From Niallia sp. XMNu-256 (GTDB lineage: Bacteria; Bacillota; Bacilli; Bacillales; Cytobacillaceae), in assembly GCF_036670015.1 (NCBI RefSeq), contig NZ_CP137636.1, forward strand, positions 2,396,501 through 2,460,500: a DNA stretch of 64,000 nt, written 5' to 3'. Of this stretch, positions 1-7,924 are shown one piece after another. The notes beneath the pieces are model-generated. The model was not told the origin of the DNA, did no database searches, and was given only the letters and a program-made list of their open reading frames with translations. Position 1 is the stretch's first letter. Every line of letters starts with the position of its first letter. The translations under genes were made by a program, and so were the position numbers.

Positions 1-119
1 AGATTTTGCAAATTTTAGCCTTTCATTGCAAATATATTTCAACAATTATAGTTTCTGTTCATGATCTGTCCAACTGGAGCATAAAATCTACTGTTGAATA
101 AAAGTAAGAGGTGACGAAT

Positions 120-887
120 ATGGAACATAGGAGTTTGCTTCGTCTTTTTGGTTTATGCTCATTTATTGGTGGAGTAATGATTGTTTTCTTACAGGCTTGG
201 TTTTATGTTGACCCTATCTCCTTTGTAGCCACCTACTTTGATCAAGTAGGCTGGGCCTTTATTACAATTGGAATCATCGGCCTGTATCTTCTTCAGTATC
301 GCCACACAGGCGGAGTTGGTGTTTTTAGTTTTTTAATCCTCTTACTGGCAATGTTCCAATGGCTCGGCTACAAATGGTTTTTAACATTTGCTGCCCCAGA
401 TTTAAGAAGAAATGTACCGGAGTTGTTAGATTCAGGACTTCAATCGGTTGTATACGGTGCTGAAGTGTCCGATTACTTTCTACAAATAAGCTTTTTTCTT
501 TTTGCTGTTATCACTCTTTTTAAAGGAACCTTGTCTAGAGGAGCATCTTCTCTTCTTTTAATTGGTTCGGCAATCGCTTTCAATGCTCAAATGGAAGAAG
601 TCATTTTATACAACCCGCTTATTCCTCAAGTATTGATTGGCCTTGCCTTTGCTTGGTTCGGTATCTCCTTATTTAAAATACTAGAAAAAGATACATATGA
701 AGATTTAAATTTGGAGGATTTTGAACAAGGGAGTTGTGGAATAGCAAAGAGTGAATATGATGGTTCGCATGAAAAACAAGAATCTTCATCGAAGACAAAG
801 GTAGACTCAGTTAAATTAGATGAAGATCCACACTCAGCTGAAACAAATTCAGAAGAGTATAAACAAGAGGTTAGAACATCTTCATAA
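120..887 (+). CDS. Multi-pass membrane protein of unknown function
   Basis: Unrecognised 255-residue membrane protein. About six hydrophobic segments lie in the first 190 residues. After them comes a hydrophilic Glu/Ser/Lys-rich cytoplasmic-looking tail of about 60 residues (EKQESSSKTKVDS region). A GTG at 111 is in frame, but the AGAGGTG ribosome binding site at about 108-114 is correctly spaced only for the ATG at 120, so that start is preferred. No catalytic motif is visible. The gene stands alone and ends in a strong hairpin that it shares with the convergent haemoglobin gene. Function is unknown; that it is a real gene is likely. Confidence 0.7.
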   Translation: MEHRSLLRLFGLCSFIGGVMIVFLQAWFYVDPISFVATYFDQVGWAFITIGIIGLYLLQYRHTGGVGVFSFLILLLAMFQWLGYKWFLTFAAPDLRRNVPELLDSGLQSVVYGAEVSDYFLQISFFLFAVITLFKGTLSRGASSLLLIGSAIAFNAQMEEVILYNPLIPQVLIGLAFAWFGISLFKILEKDTYEDLNLEDFEQGSCGIAKSEYDGSHEKQESSSKTKVDSVKLDEDPHSAETNSEEYKQEVRTSS

Positions 888-888
888 T

Positions 889-929
889 AAAAAGGCTGAA
901 AACCTGTACAAGGATTTCAGCCTTTTTAT
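889..929. terminator. Intrinsic terminator, probably bidirectional
   Basis: A 12-13 bp stem (AAAAGGCTGAAA paired with TTTCAGCCTTTT) is followed by a T-rich tract on the + strand and has an A-run on its left. It lies between convergent genes. Confidence 0.85.
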
Positions 930-987
930 TATTGGCCTTTAAATTTTAACAACAAACATACGAAAACAGCCTTAACCAATAATATAT

Positions 988-1347
988 TTATTTATTTAAA
1001 ATATCCTCTTTCAGCGTAGCAACTTTTGTTAAGGCTGTATCAATATCTCCTTCTGATATTCCAAAATGTGCAAGTGCGTCATGTAAATGATTAACAATTG
1101 CTTGGAAATGTACTTCTTGTAACTTCATTCCTTCATGAGCTTTAGCCATCGATTTCCCGCTATATTGGTTCGGGCCCCCTAAAGCAAAGCTAATAAACTT
1201 CGTTTGATGTCTACGTTGCTGCTCCATATCTGTATCTTTAAAAAATTGATTGACCGTGTCATCTTTCAATACTAATTCATAAAAATAATCAACCACTTTA
1301 GAAATTGCTGCTTCTCCACCCAACTTCTCATATAAAGAATCTGCCAT
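988..1347 (-). CDS. Truncated haemoglobin, group I (GlbN-like)
   Basis: Small haem protein of the 2-on-2 globin family, thought to bind O2 or NO in the cytoplasm. In 119 residues it has the N-terminal YEKLGG motif, the B-helix FYELVL region (residues 22-27), the GGPNQYSGKSM segment (57-67), the proximal haem His in AHEGMKL (His71), and the following HF pair of the group I family. An upstream in-frame ATG at 1356 abuts the AGGAGG site with no spacing. The ATG at 1347 sits 9 nt from it and is chosen. Its neighbours are catalase and a DCC thiol protein, so a role in oxidative or nitrosative stress is plausible. Family assignment is firm; the ligand is inferred. Confidence 0.9.
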   Translation of the reverse strand: MADSLYEKLGGEAAISKVVDYFYELVLKDDTVNQFFKDTDMEQQRRHQTKFISFALGGPNQYSGKSMAKAHEGMKLQEVHFQAIVNHLHDALAHFGISEGDIDTALTKVATLKEDILNK

Positions 1348-1462
1348 TTTTTTCATCCTCCTAAAATGTTCATATTGTTTTATTTTTCCCTAAAATTAGA
1401 TTATTATTCAACGATTGGGTGACGATAGTCAGCCAGCTAGAACTGGTAATTGTTTACAACTT

Positions 1463-1494
1463 AAAAAAACTCCCTTGATCAATATTCAAGGGAG
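1463..1494 (-). terminator. Terminator of the catalase gene
   Basis: A 9-bp stem (CTCCCTTGA with TCAAGGGAG) with a seven-base A-run on its left, giving a U-run when transcribed from the minus strand directly after the catalase stop. Confidence 0.85.
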
Positions 1495-1508
1495 ATTTAT
1501 TCGTTTTT

Positions 1509-3050
1509 TTATTCATTCTGATTTTGTTTATCTGCTGTAACATCATTTAAGTCAATTCCAAGTGCTTTTGCGACACCTTTACCATAAGCAGGATCTGCTT
1601 TATAGCAGTTATTAATATGTCTTAATTGGACCTCTTTTGTGGTGCCTTGCATGTTACGTGCCGTATTATCAAATAATCGTTGTTGTTCATCAGCAGTCAT
1701 CAATCTATAAAGCTTACCTGGTTGTTCATAATAGTTATCATCATCATCACGGAAGTTATAGAAATCAGTACCACCAGTCAATTCTAAAGCGGGCTCTTGA
1801 TGTTCTTTTGAATCCTGCCATTCACCGTAGCTGTTCGGAGAATATGATACTCTTCCTTCAGAAGGATTCAAAATTCTCATCGCCCCATCACGGTGATAAG
1901 GATGGATATTTTTAACCGCTTTAGGATAGTTAACTGGAATTTGCCAATAGTTGACACCTAAACGATAACGCTGCGCATCACTATAAGAAAATAAGCGACC
2001 TTGCAACATTCTGTCGGGTGAGAAGCCAATACCAGGTACATGATTTGTTGGAGCAAATGCCGCTTGCTCAACTTCTGCAAAATAATTATCTGGATTGCGA
2101 TTTAATTCCACTTCTCCCACTTCAATTAAAGGGAAATCTTTTTTATACCAAACTTTTGTTAAGTCAAAAGGATTGTAAGGATGGTTAGCTGCTTGTTCTT
2201 CAGTCATTACTTGAATATGCATTTTCCATTTAGGGAAATCACCATTTTCAATGGATTGGAATAGGTCTCTTTGATGACTTTCACGGTCACGACCAATCAG
2301 TTCTGTTGCTTCTTGATCGGTTAATTTCTTAATCCCTTGCTGTGTAATAAAGTGGAACTTGACCCATACACGTTCATTATTAGCATTGATCAGGCTGTAA
2401 GTATGGCTGCCAAACATATGCATATGACGGTAACTTGCTGGAATTCCACGGTCACTCATCGTAATCGTTACTTGTTGCAGACCTTCTGGTAGTGAAGTCC
2501 AGAAATCCCAGTTCGCTTGTGGATTATGCATGTTGGTTCTTGGGTCACGTTTTACAACATGGTTTAAATCCGGAAATCTCTTCGGATCTCTAAAGAAGAA
2601 AACAGGCGTATTATTCCCTACTAAATCCCAGTTCCCTTCTTCTGTATAAAACTTCATAGCTGCTCCACGAATATCACGTTCTGCATCTGCCGCACCGCGT
2701 TCCCCAGCAACGGTTGAAAATCGGATAAACATCTCGGTTTTCTTCCCTACCTCAGAGAATAATTTTGCTTTTGTATATTTTGTAATATCATTTGTAACGG
2801 TAAACGTACCATATGCACCAGAACCTTTTGCATGCATCCGTCTTTCAGGAATTACTTCCCGATCAAAATGAGCCATCTTTTCAAGAAACCAAACATCTTC
2901 CATTACTAATGGGCCACGTTTACCTGCTGTTCTACTATCATCTTCATTTCCAACTGGAGCTCCGAAAGCAGTTGTCACTTTATTTGATTGTTGAGATTGA
3001 GAATTACTATCACTTGAGTTCGGTGTTTTATGATCCATTATTTTTACCAT
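1509..3050 (-). CDS. katA: Monofunctional haem catalase
   Basis: Small-subunit haem catalase that dismutates H2O2. In 513 residues the catalytic His73 ([10 protein letters not shown]), the distal Asn146 (DLVGNNTP) and the haem-ligand Tyr356 with Arg352 ([10 protein letters not shown]) are all present at the spacing of bovine catalase. The length fits a clade 3 enzyme without the C-terminal domain of large catalases. The ATG at 3038 (residue 5) is an alternative start with better spacing from the AAAGGATGG site. A PerR-box-like sequence (3082-3096) and a long palindrome (3205-3303) lie upstream. Peroxide regulation is inferred. The symbol is by family, not proven orthology. Confidence 0.95.
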   Translation of the reverse strand: MVKIMDHKTPNSSDSNSQSQQSNKVTTAFGAPVGNEDDSRTAGKRGPLVMEDVWFLEKMAHFDREVIPERRMHAKGSGAYGTFTVTNDITKYTKAKLFSEVGKKTEMFIRFSTVAGERGAADAERDIRGAAMKFYTEEGNWDLVGNNTPVFFFRDPKRFPDLNHVVKRDPRTNMHNPQANWDFWTSLPEGLQQVTITMSDRGIPASYRHMHMFGSHTYSLINANNERVWVKFHFITQQGIKKLTDQEATELIGRDRESHQRDLFQSIENGDFPKWKMHIQVMTEEQAANHPYNPFDLTKVWYKKDFPLIEVGEVELNRNPDNYFAEVEQAAFAPTNHVPGIGFSPDRMLQGRLFSYSDAQRYRLGVNYWQIPVNYPKAVKNIHPYHRDGAMRILNPSEGRVSYSPNSYGEWQDSKEHQEPALELTGGTDFYNFRDDDDNYYEQPGKLYRLMTADEQQRLFDNTARNMQGTTKEVQLRHINNCYKADPAYGKGVAKALGIDLNDVTADKQNQNE

Positions 3051-3081
3051 CCTTTCCCTTTAGGAATCCTTAACTTGTAAT

Positions 3082-3096
3082 CTATAATGGTTACAA
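3082..3096. promoter_or_regulatory. Possible PerR box upstream of catalase
   Basis: CTATAATGGTTACAA matches 11 of 14 defined positions of the Bacillus PerR consensus (TTATAATNATTATAA). It lies 32 bp upstream of the catalase start. Position and gene function fit peroxide control, but the match is imperfect. Confidence 0.4.
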
Positions 3097-3204
3097 TATA
3101 ATAAATATTTTCTAGTTACAAATATATGACTCTGTTTATTGAATAAAAAAACATTAAGAATAAAACGGCTTGTCTCCAATGTTTATTCCTTTTTCCTTAA
3201 ATTT

Positions 3205-3303
3205 AGGTAGAGTATAAATTTGTTTATATTGAACTTAATTATTATCATTTACAACATGTAAATGATAATAATTAAGAAATTGTATATAAACTTATCTCTA
3301 CCT
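3205..3303. repeat. Long palindrome with Fur-like half sites
   Basis: The core at 3237-3279 has two perfectly complementary 20-base arms around a 3-base spacer. Complementarity continues imperfectly outward to AGGTAGAG (3205-3212) and CTCTACCT (3296-3303). Each core arm carries TGATAATAATTAAGA, which is 12 of 14 to the Fur 7-1-7 consensus. It lies between the DCC gene and catalase. It could be a double operator, a small palindromic mobile element, or both. Confidence 0.6.
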
Positions 3304-3310
3304 TTTGCAA

Positions 3311-3343
3311 AAAAAATAGAACGGCTGATTATAAAGACCGTTC
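3311..3343 (-). terminator. Terminator of the DCC-family gene
   Basis: A 6-bp GAACGG/CCGTTC stem (3319-3324 and 3338-3343) overlapping the stop codon, followed on the minus strand by eight U residues. Confidence 0.7.
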
Positions 3344-3737
3344 AATCTGTTAGAAATCTCTTTCGTATATGTTCAGGGTATAACTTACATTTATTTTTTT
3401 CACCAAACCATTTGTAACGATTCCGAGCAATAAAGTCGTACACAGGATCTAATACCCACTTTGGAATAACTTTAAAAGTGTAAAATATTTTCCATAATCC
3501 TTTAAGGTGACGGCATATTCTTAATACAGCGGAAGACTTAATAAAGGCTTGATCATTCTCAATCACGACAATACTATTCACACTTATGGGAAGTTGATAC
3601 TTCTCTAACAAAGCTTTTCCCAGTCTACTTTGCAATGGTGCAAAATAAAAAGTTCCGTTCCGATCATGTTGAATGATGAATTGCACACTCCAATCACAAA
3701 AGTGACAATCACCATCAAAAAGGACAATTGCCAACAC
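3342..3737 (-). CDS. DCC-family thiol-disulfide oxidoreductase (DUF393, YuxK-like)
   Basis: Small protein (131 aa) of the DUF393 family. The defining DxxCxxC motif is present as D8-G-D-C11-H-F-C14, in a thioredoxin-fold-like setting. It starts at GTG with a GGGGGA site 6 nt upstream. Proteins of this family are presumed redox-active, but their partners are not established. It is monocistronic with its own terminator and lies upstream of catalase. Family assignment is strong; the biochemical role is inferred. Confidence 0.85.
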   Translation of the reverse strand: MLAIVLFDGDCHFCDWSVQFIIQHDRNGTFYFAPLQSRLGKALLEKYQLPISVNSIVVIENDQAFIKSSAVLRICRHLKGLWKIFYTFKVIPKWVLDPVYDFIARNRYKWFGEKNKCKLYPEHIRKRFLTD

Positions 3738-3825
3738 GATGTCCCCCTTTCCCTTTAACGGGTTTATTATACTTAATTTTTGTAAAGCATTTCATCACTT
3801 CCTTTTATTATAATACTTTTACAAA

Positions 3826-3860
3826 TATAAAAAATGCGCCTCGAAAAAGTAGAGGCGCAT
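3826..3860 (-). terminator. Terminator of the GNAT gene
   Basis: A perfect 9-bp stem (ATGCGCCTC with GAGGCGCAT) followed on the minus strand by a U-rich tract, just downstream of the acetyltransferase. Confidence 0.85.
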
Positions 3861-3879
3861 GACCATTCAACAACTTTAG

Positions 3880-4392
3880 TTATTTTTCAATTGGCTCTCT
3901 AGGACCAGGTAATTCTAATTGATAAAAAACAAGATCGAGCCATCTATTAAACTTATACCCAGCATGATGAATAGTACCCGCATGTCGAAATCCTAACCTT
4001 TGATGTAAATGGATACTAACCTCGTTTGCTGCATCAATCCCAGCTATTAGCGTCTTATATTCTCTATCCTTAGCCATTTGTATAATTTCTTTTAATAGGA
4101 TCGTCCCAATCCCTTTTCCTTTTTCATCACTTTTTACATAAATAGAGTGTTCAGCACTGTACTTATACGCTGCCCAATCCCTAAAAGGTCCATAAGTAGC
4201 ATAACCAATTAATTTTCCGTCTTCTTCAAAAACCAATACCGGAAAGTTCCCTTCGACTTTCTTCTGATACCATGCCATTAAATCCTCTATTGTATGGGGA
4301 TTATAATCATAAACCGCCGTTGTATTTACAATTGCATCATTGTATATAGCTAATATTTCTTCCATATCTTGTACTGTTGCTTCTCTAATCAT
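3880..4392 (-). CDS. GNAT N-acetyltransferase, phosphinothricin-acetyltransferase-like
   Basis: Acetyl-CoA-dependent N-acetyltransferase (170 aa). The acetyl-CoA pyrophosphate loop is at residues 91-99 (KGKGIGTIL), preceded by the EHSIYV strand typical of the Pat/YwnH group. C-terminal features include GFRHAGTIHHAGYKF and a WLD motif. An in-frame ATG at 4419 has no ribosome binding site. The ATG at 4392 follows GAAAGGT with 9 nt and is chosen. Close homologues acetylate phosphinothricin or methionine sulfoximine-like compounds; the substrate here is not known. Confidence 0.85.
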   Translation of the reverse strand: MIREATVQDMEEILAIYNDAIVNTTAVYDYNPHTIEDLMAWYQKKVEGNFPVLVFEEDGKLIGYATYGPFRDWAAYKYSAEHSIYVKSDEKGKGIGTILLKEIIQMAKDREYKTLIAGIDAANEVSIHLHQRLGFRHAGTIHHAGYKFNRWLDLVFYQLELPGPREPIEK

Positions 4393-4457
4393 CCTGTCAT
4401 TACCTTTCTTTCTAATCATATATTTTCAAGTCTCTATGGATAACTCTATGTATGAAT

Positions 4458-4511
4458 AAAGGTGTCATCAACCACAATAATCTTAACGATTCATGCGAAA
4501 ATGACACCTTT
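4458..4511. repeat. 11-bp inverted repeat around a 32-nt loop
   Basis: AAAGGTGTCAT (4458-4468) and ATGACACCTTT (4501-4511) are perfectly complementary. The element lies just past the end of the small gene 4535-4726 and may act as its terminator, although no U-run follows on the minus strand. Confidence 0.45.
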
Positions 4512-4534
4512 CTACGTATAATTAATCTTTCTAA

Positions 4535-4726
4535 TCATATTTTAAACCGCAACCATTTACTCAATGAGAAACGGTTCTTATCAATAATTTTTAATTCTTC
4601 CATGACTAACTTTTCTTGGCGGTCTGTTATCCAGTTTGTTAATTCTTGCTTATCATCAAATTGAGTATAATACGTTTCTCCACCTTTTCCGACAGCATTG
4701 ACAACATACCTACATTGTTTCGCCAT
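4535..4726 (-). CDS. Small hypothetical protein
   Basis: 63-residue soluble protein beginning MAKQCRYVVN and rich in Lys and Glu. A long ribosome-binding stretch (AAAGGTGG) lies about 12 nt before the ATG. I recognise no domain. The overlapping plus-strand frame is weaker because it lacks a binding site. The gene is probably real but uncharacterised. Confidence 0.55.
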   Translation of the reverse strand: MAKQCRYVVNAVGKGGETYYTQFDDKQELTNWITDRQEKLVMEELKIIDKNRFSLSKWLRFKI

Positions 4727-4907
4727 TGTTTAATTAATCCACCTTTACGTGTGTGTTATCTACTTACAAATGGATTATAACAGGTTTATAGAAAACGTAA
4801 AGTCCTTTTTGTCACATTTCACGTTAAAAGATAATATTTAATTTTAGATCATTTAAATTTACTTTACAGTTGTTTTTGCTAAAATACCAATGAAGGGAGT
4901 CGATTTA

Positions 4908-5336
4908 ATGGAAGCAAACATCAAATGGACAGAAAATATTTCATTCTCAGGAACTACAATCTCAGGACAAGAAATTAGGATGGACGCAGCTGAAGAAGTT
5001 GGTGGTAATAATTCCGGTGCCAGACCAACAGAATTACTTTTATATGGACTCGCTGGCTGTACAGGTATCGATATTGTACAAATACTTAAGAAAATGCGCT
5101 TAGAGTTTACTTCCTTTAATATGAATGTTAAAGGTGACCGCGCCGAAGAACATCCAAAACGGTTTACCCATATACATATTCATTACGCATTTGAAGGCGA
5201 GGAATTGCCTAGCGAGAAGATAGCGCGCGCGATTCAACTCTCTAAAGAAAAATACTGTTCTGTTTCACATTCTTTAAATGCAGAAATTACAACTAGTTAC
5301 TCAATTAATGGAGTGAATGGCAACCATAATCTATAA
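4908..5336 (+). CDS. OsmC/Ohr-family protein
   Basis: OsmC-fold protein (142 aa), a family of thiol-dependent peroxidases and related proteins. The two redox cysteines are Cys51 (LAGCTGIDIV) and Cys117 (EKYCSVSHSL), in the expected positions of the YhfA-like subfamily. An ATG at 4890 is in frame, but the GAAGGGAG site at about 4891-4898 fits only the ATG at 4908. A HEARO-like structured element begins 5 nt after the stop codon. Organic hydroperoxide reduction is inferred from family; the exact substrate is unknown. Confidence 0.88.
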   Translation: MEANIKWTENISFSGTTISGQEIRMDAAEEVGGNNSGARPTELLLYGLAGCTGIDIVQILKKMRLEFTSFNMNVKGDRAEEHPKRFTHIHIHYAFEGEELPSEKIARAIQLSKEKYCSVSHSLNAEITTSYSINGVNGNHNL

Positions 5337-5341
5337 ATTGA

Positions 5342-5497
5342 AACTATCCATCGAAGGGGGTTTTCACCCCCATCGATGAAATAGCATTAGCCAACACCTT
5401 CTAGGTCACGTAAATGTTGCCATATGTATATTTAGTCTGCGTTCAACTTTCAGAGCTTTACTGGCAGTTATCTCAGTTCTCGTTTAGCCTTCTGAAA
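5342..5497 (+). ncRNA. HEARO/IscB omega-RNA-like element, copy A
   Basis: It follows TTGA and begins AACTATCC. A strong 5' hairpin (CATCGA, then GGGGG paired with CCCCC) comes first. Then comes the core shared by all copies: TTTAGTCTGCGTTCAACTT, CAGAGCTTTACTGGCAGTT, and a 3' end like TTTAGCCTTCTGAAA. It is shorter than copies B-D and lacks the late hairpin region. I identify the family from memory of the HEARO consensus; no iscB is present. Confidence 0.55.
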
Positions 5498-5513
5498 TCA
5501 TCATTTAACTAAT

Positions 5514-6041
5514 TTATAGGAAGAGCGCACCAAACAATAGTCCACCTAAAATGACAAATGCGGGATGTACTTTCCATTTTTCCAATAAGAAATAAGTTAA
5601 TATTGCGATAAATACTGTTTCCCAAAAACCGTTTAACTCATAGGATTCATAAAAAAAGTCAACGGTCAGAGTCCCCATTAATATTACCACAGCGGGTAAA
5701 ACAACTTTTGATAATCGTTTAATTTTTGGTGAATCTTTATATCGATAAAGAATACTTAATAAGACAATCATTAAAATTAATGATGGAGCCACAGTAGCAA
5801 ACAACGCTACTAGTAATCCCCAGATCCCACCCACTTCAAATCCAATATAGCCTGCCATTTTGGTTGCGATTGGCCCTGGTAAGCTATTCCCTAACGCCAA
5901 TACTTCACTAAATTGACTCGTAGTCATCCATCCATAGCGTCTTACCACTTCATGTTCGATTAATGGAATGGATGCTGGCCCTCCCCCATAGCCCACAATG
6001 CCGGGAATTAAAAACGCTAAAAATAATTGAAAGTAGATCAT
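5514..6041 (-). CDS. Chromate transporter, second half-size ChrA subunit
   Basis: CHR-family membrane protein (175 aa), one of two adjacent half-length subunits. The GYGGGPASIPLIEHEVV motif, the LALGNSLPGPIATKMAGYIG motif and about five to six hydrophobic segments are present. Its start overlaps the stop of the upstream subunit by 4 nt (ATGA), indicating translational coupling. Paired short CHR proteins together form one chromate/sulfate antiporter in other Bacilli; that is family knowledge. Direction of transport and real substrate are not shown by the sequence. Confidence 0.88.
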   Translation of the reverse strand: MIYFQLFLAFLIPGIVGYGGGPASIPLIEHEVVRRYGWMTTSQFSEVLALGNSLPGPIATKMAGYIGFEVGGIWGLLVALFATVAPSLILMIVLLSILYRYKDSPKIKRLSKVVLPAVVILMGTLTVDFFYESYELNGFWETVFIAILTYFLLEKWKVHPAFVILGGLLFGALFL

Positions 6042-6598
6042 TCGCTCTCACTTACCCCTGATTTCTTTACTGGCCATACAATCGCCCCAATTAGCAACAC
6101 ACCTATCACTATACCTGGATGTATTTGAACGAAAACGATGGCAATTAAACTACCTGCCAAAAGAAGGATGGCATTTTTAAAGCCTAACCCTTTCTTTGCA
6201 CTTTTGAAAAAACCCCAAGTTAATACCCCCATCATCACCCCAACAATGGGAACAACCGCATGGGTCATCCCTTGTACACTTGGTTGATCTTTAAATTGAT
6301 TAAAAGAAGTGAGTAAAGCTAACATTAAAAGCACAGTTGGAAAGATCGAAGCAATTAATGCTACAATGAGACCTCTTACACCTCCAACCCTATAGCCAAT
6401 ATAGCCTGCCATTTTCGTATTAATCGGCCCTGGCAAAGTATTACCTAATGCCAAAATATTGCTAAATTGTTCATCGTCCATCCATTTATACGTCCCGACC
6501 ACTTCCTTATGAACGAGGGGAATGGCAGAGGGGCCACCGCCAAAACCTAATAAACCTGATCGCAAAAAAGCGATGAATATGTCCCTGTATAGCTTCAT
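6038..6598 (-). CDS. Chromate transporter, first half-size ChrA subunit
   Basis: CHR-family membrane protein (186 aa) and first gene of the two-gene chr unit. Motifs GFGGGPSAIPLVHKEVV and LALGNTLPGPINTKMAGYIG mirror those of its partner, consistent with an antiparallel heterodimer. An AAGGTGG site lies 7 nt before the ATG. No ChrR-type regulator is adjacent. The pair probably exports chromate; another oxyanion is possible. Confidence 0.88.
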   Translation of the reverse strand: MKLYRDIFIAFLRSGLLGFGGGPSAIPLVHKEVVGTYKWMDDEQFSNILALGNTLPGPINTKMAGYIGYRVGGVRGLIVALIASIFPTVLLMLALLTSFNQFKDQPSVQGMTHAVVPIVGVMMGVLTWGFFKSAKKGLGFKNAILLLAGSLIAIVFVQIHPGIVIGVLLIGAIVWPVKKSGVSESE

Positions 6599-6728
6599 TT
6601 AAAAACCACCTTAAAAGTTCATCACTATTATAAGTGTAATATCCTCTATTCTAACATTCATCACTTACAAAATTAATATATGGATTTAATCCTTTACATT
6701 TTTATATGTAAACTAAAAAAAATAACCG

Positions 6729-6757
6729 TTGACATATTCCTTTGTGCTCTTTATGAT
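6729..6757 (+). promoter_or_regulatory. SigA-type promoter of bioY
   Basis: TTGACA (6729-6734), a 17-nt spacer and TATGAT (6752-6757). It is close to consensus and sits directly before the BirA-like operator. Confidence 0.75.
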
Positions 6758-6760
6758 TAA

Positions 6761-6790
6761 TTGTAAACTGTTTGAAAAATTAGTTAACCT
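6761..6790 (+). promoter_or_regulatory. BirA-type biotin operator
   Basis: TTGTAAAC (6761-6768) and GTTAACCT (6783-6790) are separated by 14 nt. This fits the Firmicute BirA operator layout TTGTTAAC-N14/15-GTTAACAA with 7/8 and 6/8 matches. It lies just downstream of the -10 box, where a bound repressor would block transcription when biotin is plentiful. Confidence 0.65.
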
Positions 6791-6807
6791 TTTGGAGAGG
6801 TGAGAGG

Positions 6808-7380
6808 ATGAGTAAAGAACAGGTTAAATTAAGATCAATGATTATGATTGCCTTATTTGCTGCCATAATTGGAGTTTTGGCTCAAGTAACGATCCCGCTT
6901 CCACTCGTACCGATAACAGGCCAAACTCTAGCAATCGGTCTAGCTGCAACCATTTTAGGAGCTAGGAATGGAACATTTTCTGTTATTTTATATTTATTTA
7001 TTGGTTGCGCAGGGGTCCCAGTGTTTGCCGAATTCTCAGCAGGAGTTTCTAAATTGGTTGGACCAACAGGCGGTTTTTTGGTGGGGTTTGTTCCACAAAC
7101 ATTCTTAATGGGGTTATATATGGAGAAATTTGGATTTAATCTTAAAAATGCACTTATCGCAAATTCTTTCGGAATGTTTATTACTCTGTTTTTTGGTACA
7201 GCATGGTTAAAAATATCCGCTGATCTTTCTTGGACAGCGGCATTTGCAAGTGGTTTTACTCCATTTATCCTTGTTGGGTTCATTAAAGCATTCATTGCTG
7301 CCTGGGTCGGCATGCTAGTAAGGAAACGCTTGATTTCATCTAAATTATTAATGACCGAACAAGTGAATATAGCTAAATAA
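6808..7380 (+). CDS. bioY: Biotin transporter substrate-binding component BioY
   Basis: S-component of an ECF-type biotin transporter (190 aa, about six membrane segments). Visible BioY features are the N-terminal AQVTIPLPLVPITGQTL motif, GARNGTFSVILYLFIGCAGVPVFAEFSAG, and the LVGPTGGFLVGF motif. It needs the shared EcfAA'T energy module encoded elsewhere, or can act alone. A good SigA promoter and a BirA-like operator lie directly upstream, so it is probably biotin-repressed. A GAGAGGTGAGAGG stretch gives the ribosome binding site. A bidirectional terminator follows. Confidence 0.95.
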   Translation: MSKEQVKLRSMIMIALFAAIIGVLAQVTIPLPLVPITGQTLAIGLAATILGARNGTFSVILYLFIGCAGVPVFAEFSAGVSKLVGPTGGFLVGFVPQTFLMGLYMEKFGFNLKNALIANSFGMFITLFFGTAWLKISADLSWTAAFASGFTPFILVGFIKAFIAAWVGMLVRKRLISSKLLMTEQVNIAK

Positions 7381-7406
7381 GGACAGTACTGAACTGTCCT
7401 TATTTT
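7376..7406. terminator. Bidirectional terminator between bioY and the DinB gene
   Basis: A 12-bp stem (AATAAGGACAGT with ACTGTCCTTATT) overlaps the bioY stop and ends in TTTT. It separates convergent genes. Confidence 0.85.
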
Positions 7407-7900
7407 CATGTCTTATTTTTTGCGGTATCGCGCAAAAATTGAATATAATCTGTTGAAGTCCCCTTATATCCACATTCTCTAATCATTGCTGCGATATTGC
7501 CCCGGTGATAGGTCCCATGATTAGCTAGATGAAAAATAATCTCGTGAAACTGATTTTGAAAAGTATTTCCCTTTGGACTCTGATAAACAATGACATCTAG
7601 ATTTTCATAATGGTCATGAACAGCCTCAATTAGGATGTTATGTAATTTGACAAAACTTTCTTTTGCATGGGGAATATTATGAAAATCTGTGATACTCTCA
7701 TCCATTACTAAATGAGGCAATGATCTTTTAAACCAAATGCGCTTCCCTCTAAAAATATGATAAAATGTCTCGGCAATTGTAGGAAAAACGCTGTTCATCG
7801 GTTTATCAAAAACATCCTCAGGTAACTGTTCAATATGGTCTAATAGTTTTAAATTTGCCCATTGATCATATTGAAGTGAATAAATACATTGATCTTTCAC
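7406..7900 (-). CDS. DinB-family (DUF664-like) metal-binding protein
   Basis: Four-helix-bundle DinB/YfiT-type protein (164 aa). The three-histidine metal site is visible: His in AETFYHIFRGK and the pair in HLANHGTYHRG. It starts at GTG with a GGGGGGAG site 7 nt upstream. Members include thiol transferases such as bacillithiol S-transferases and damage-inducible proteins, so a role in thiol conjugation is possible but not demonstrated. It is convergent with bioY. Confidence 0.85.
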   Translation of the reverse strand: MKDQCIYSLQYDQWANLKLLDHIEQLPEDVFDKPMNSVFPTIAETFYHIFRGKRIWFKRSLPHLVMDESITDFHNIPHAKESFVKLHNILIEAVHDHYENLDVIVYQSPKGNTFQNQFHEIIFHLANHGTYHRGNIAAMIRECGYKGTSTDYIQFLRDTAKNKT

Positions 7901-7924
7901 GTTAAAACTCCCCCCTCATCTTCA

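Noticed and set aside
1-119. Gene end at the left window edge
   Set aside because: No frame with coding character reaches the edge; it is AT-rich and looks like a promoter region.
4452-4664. Plus-strand frame overlapping the 63-residue gene
   Set aside because: It has no binding site, starts in a hairpin arm and has less plausible composition than the minus-strand frame.
5342-5497. HEARO-like copies as simple terminators or IS605 right ends of the local tnpB
   Set aside because: They share a long multi-domain core unrelated to the right end at 37207-37535, and there is no U-tract at the 3' end.
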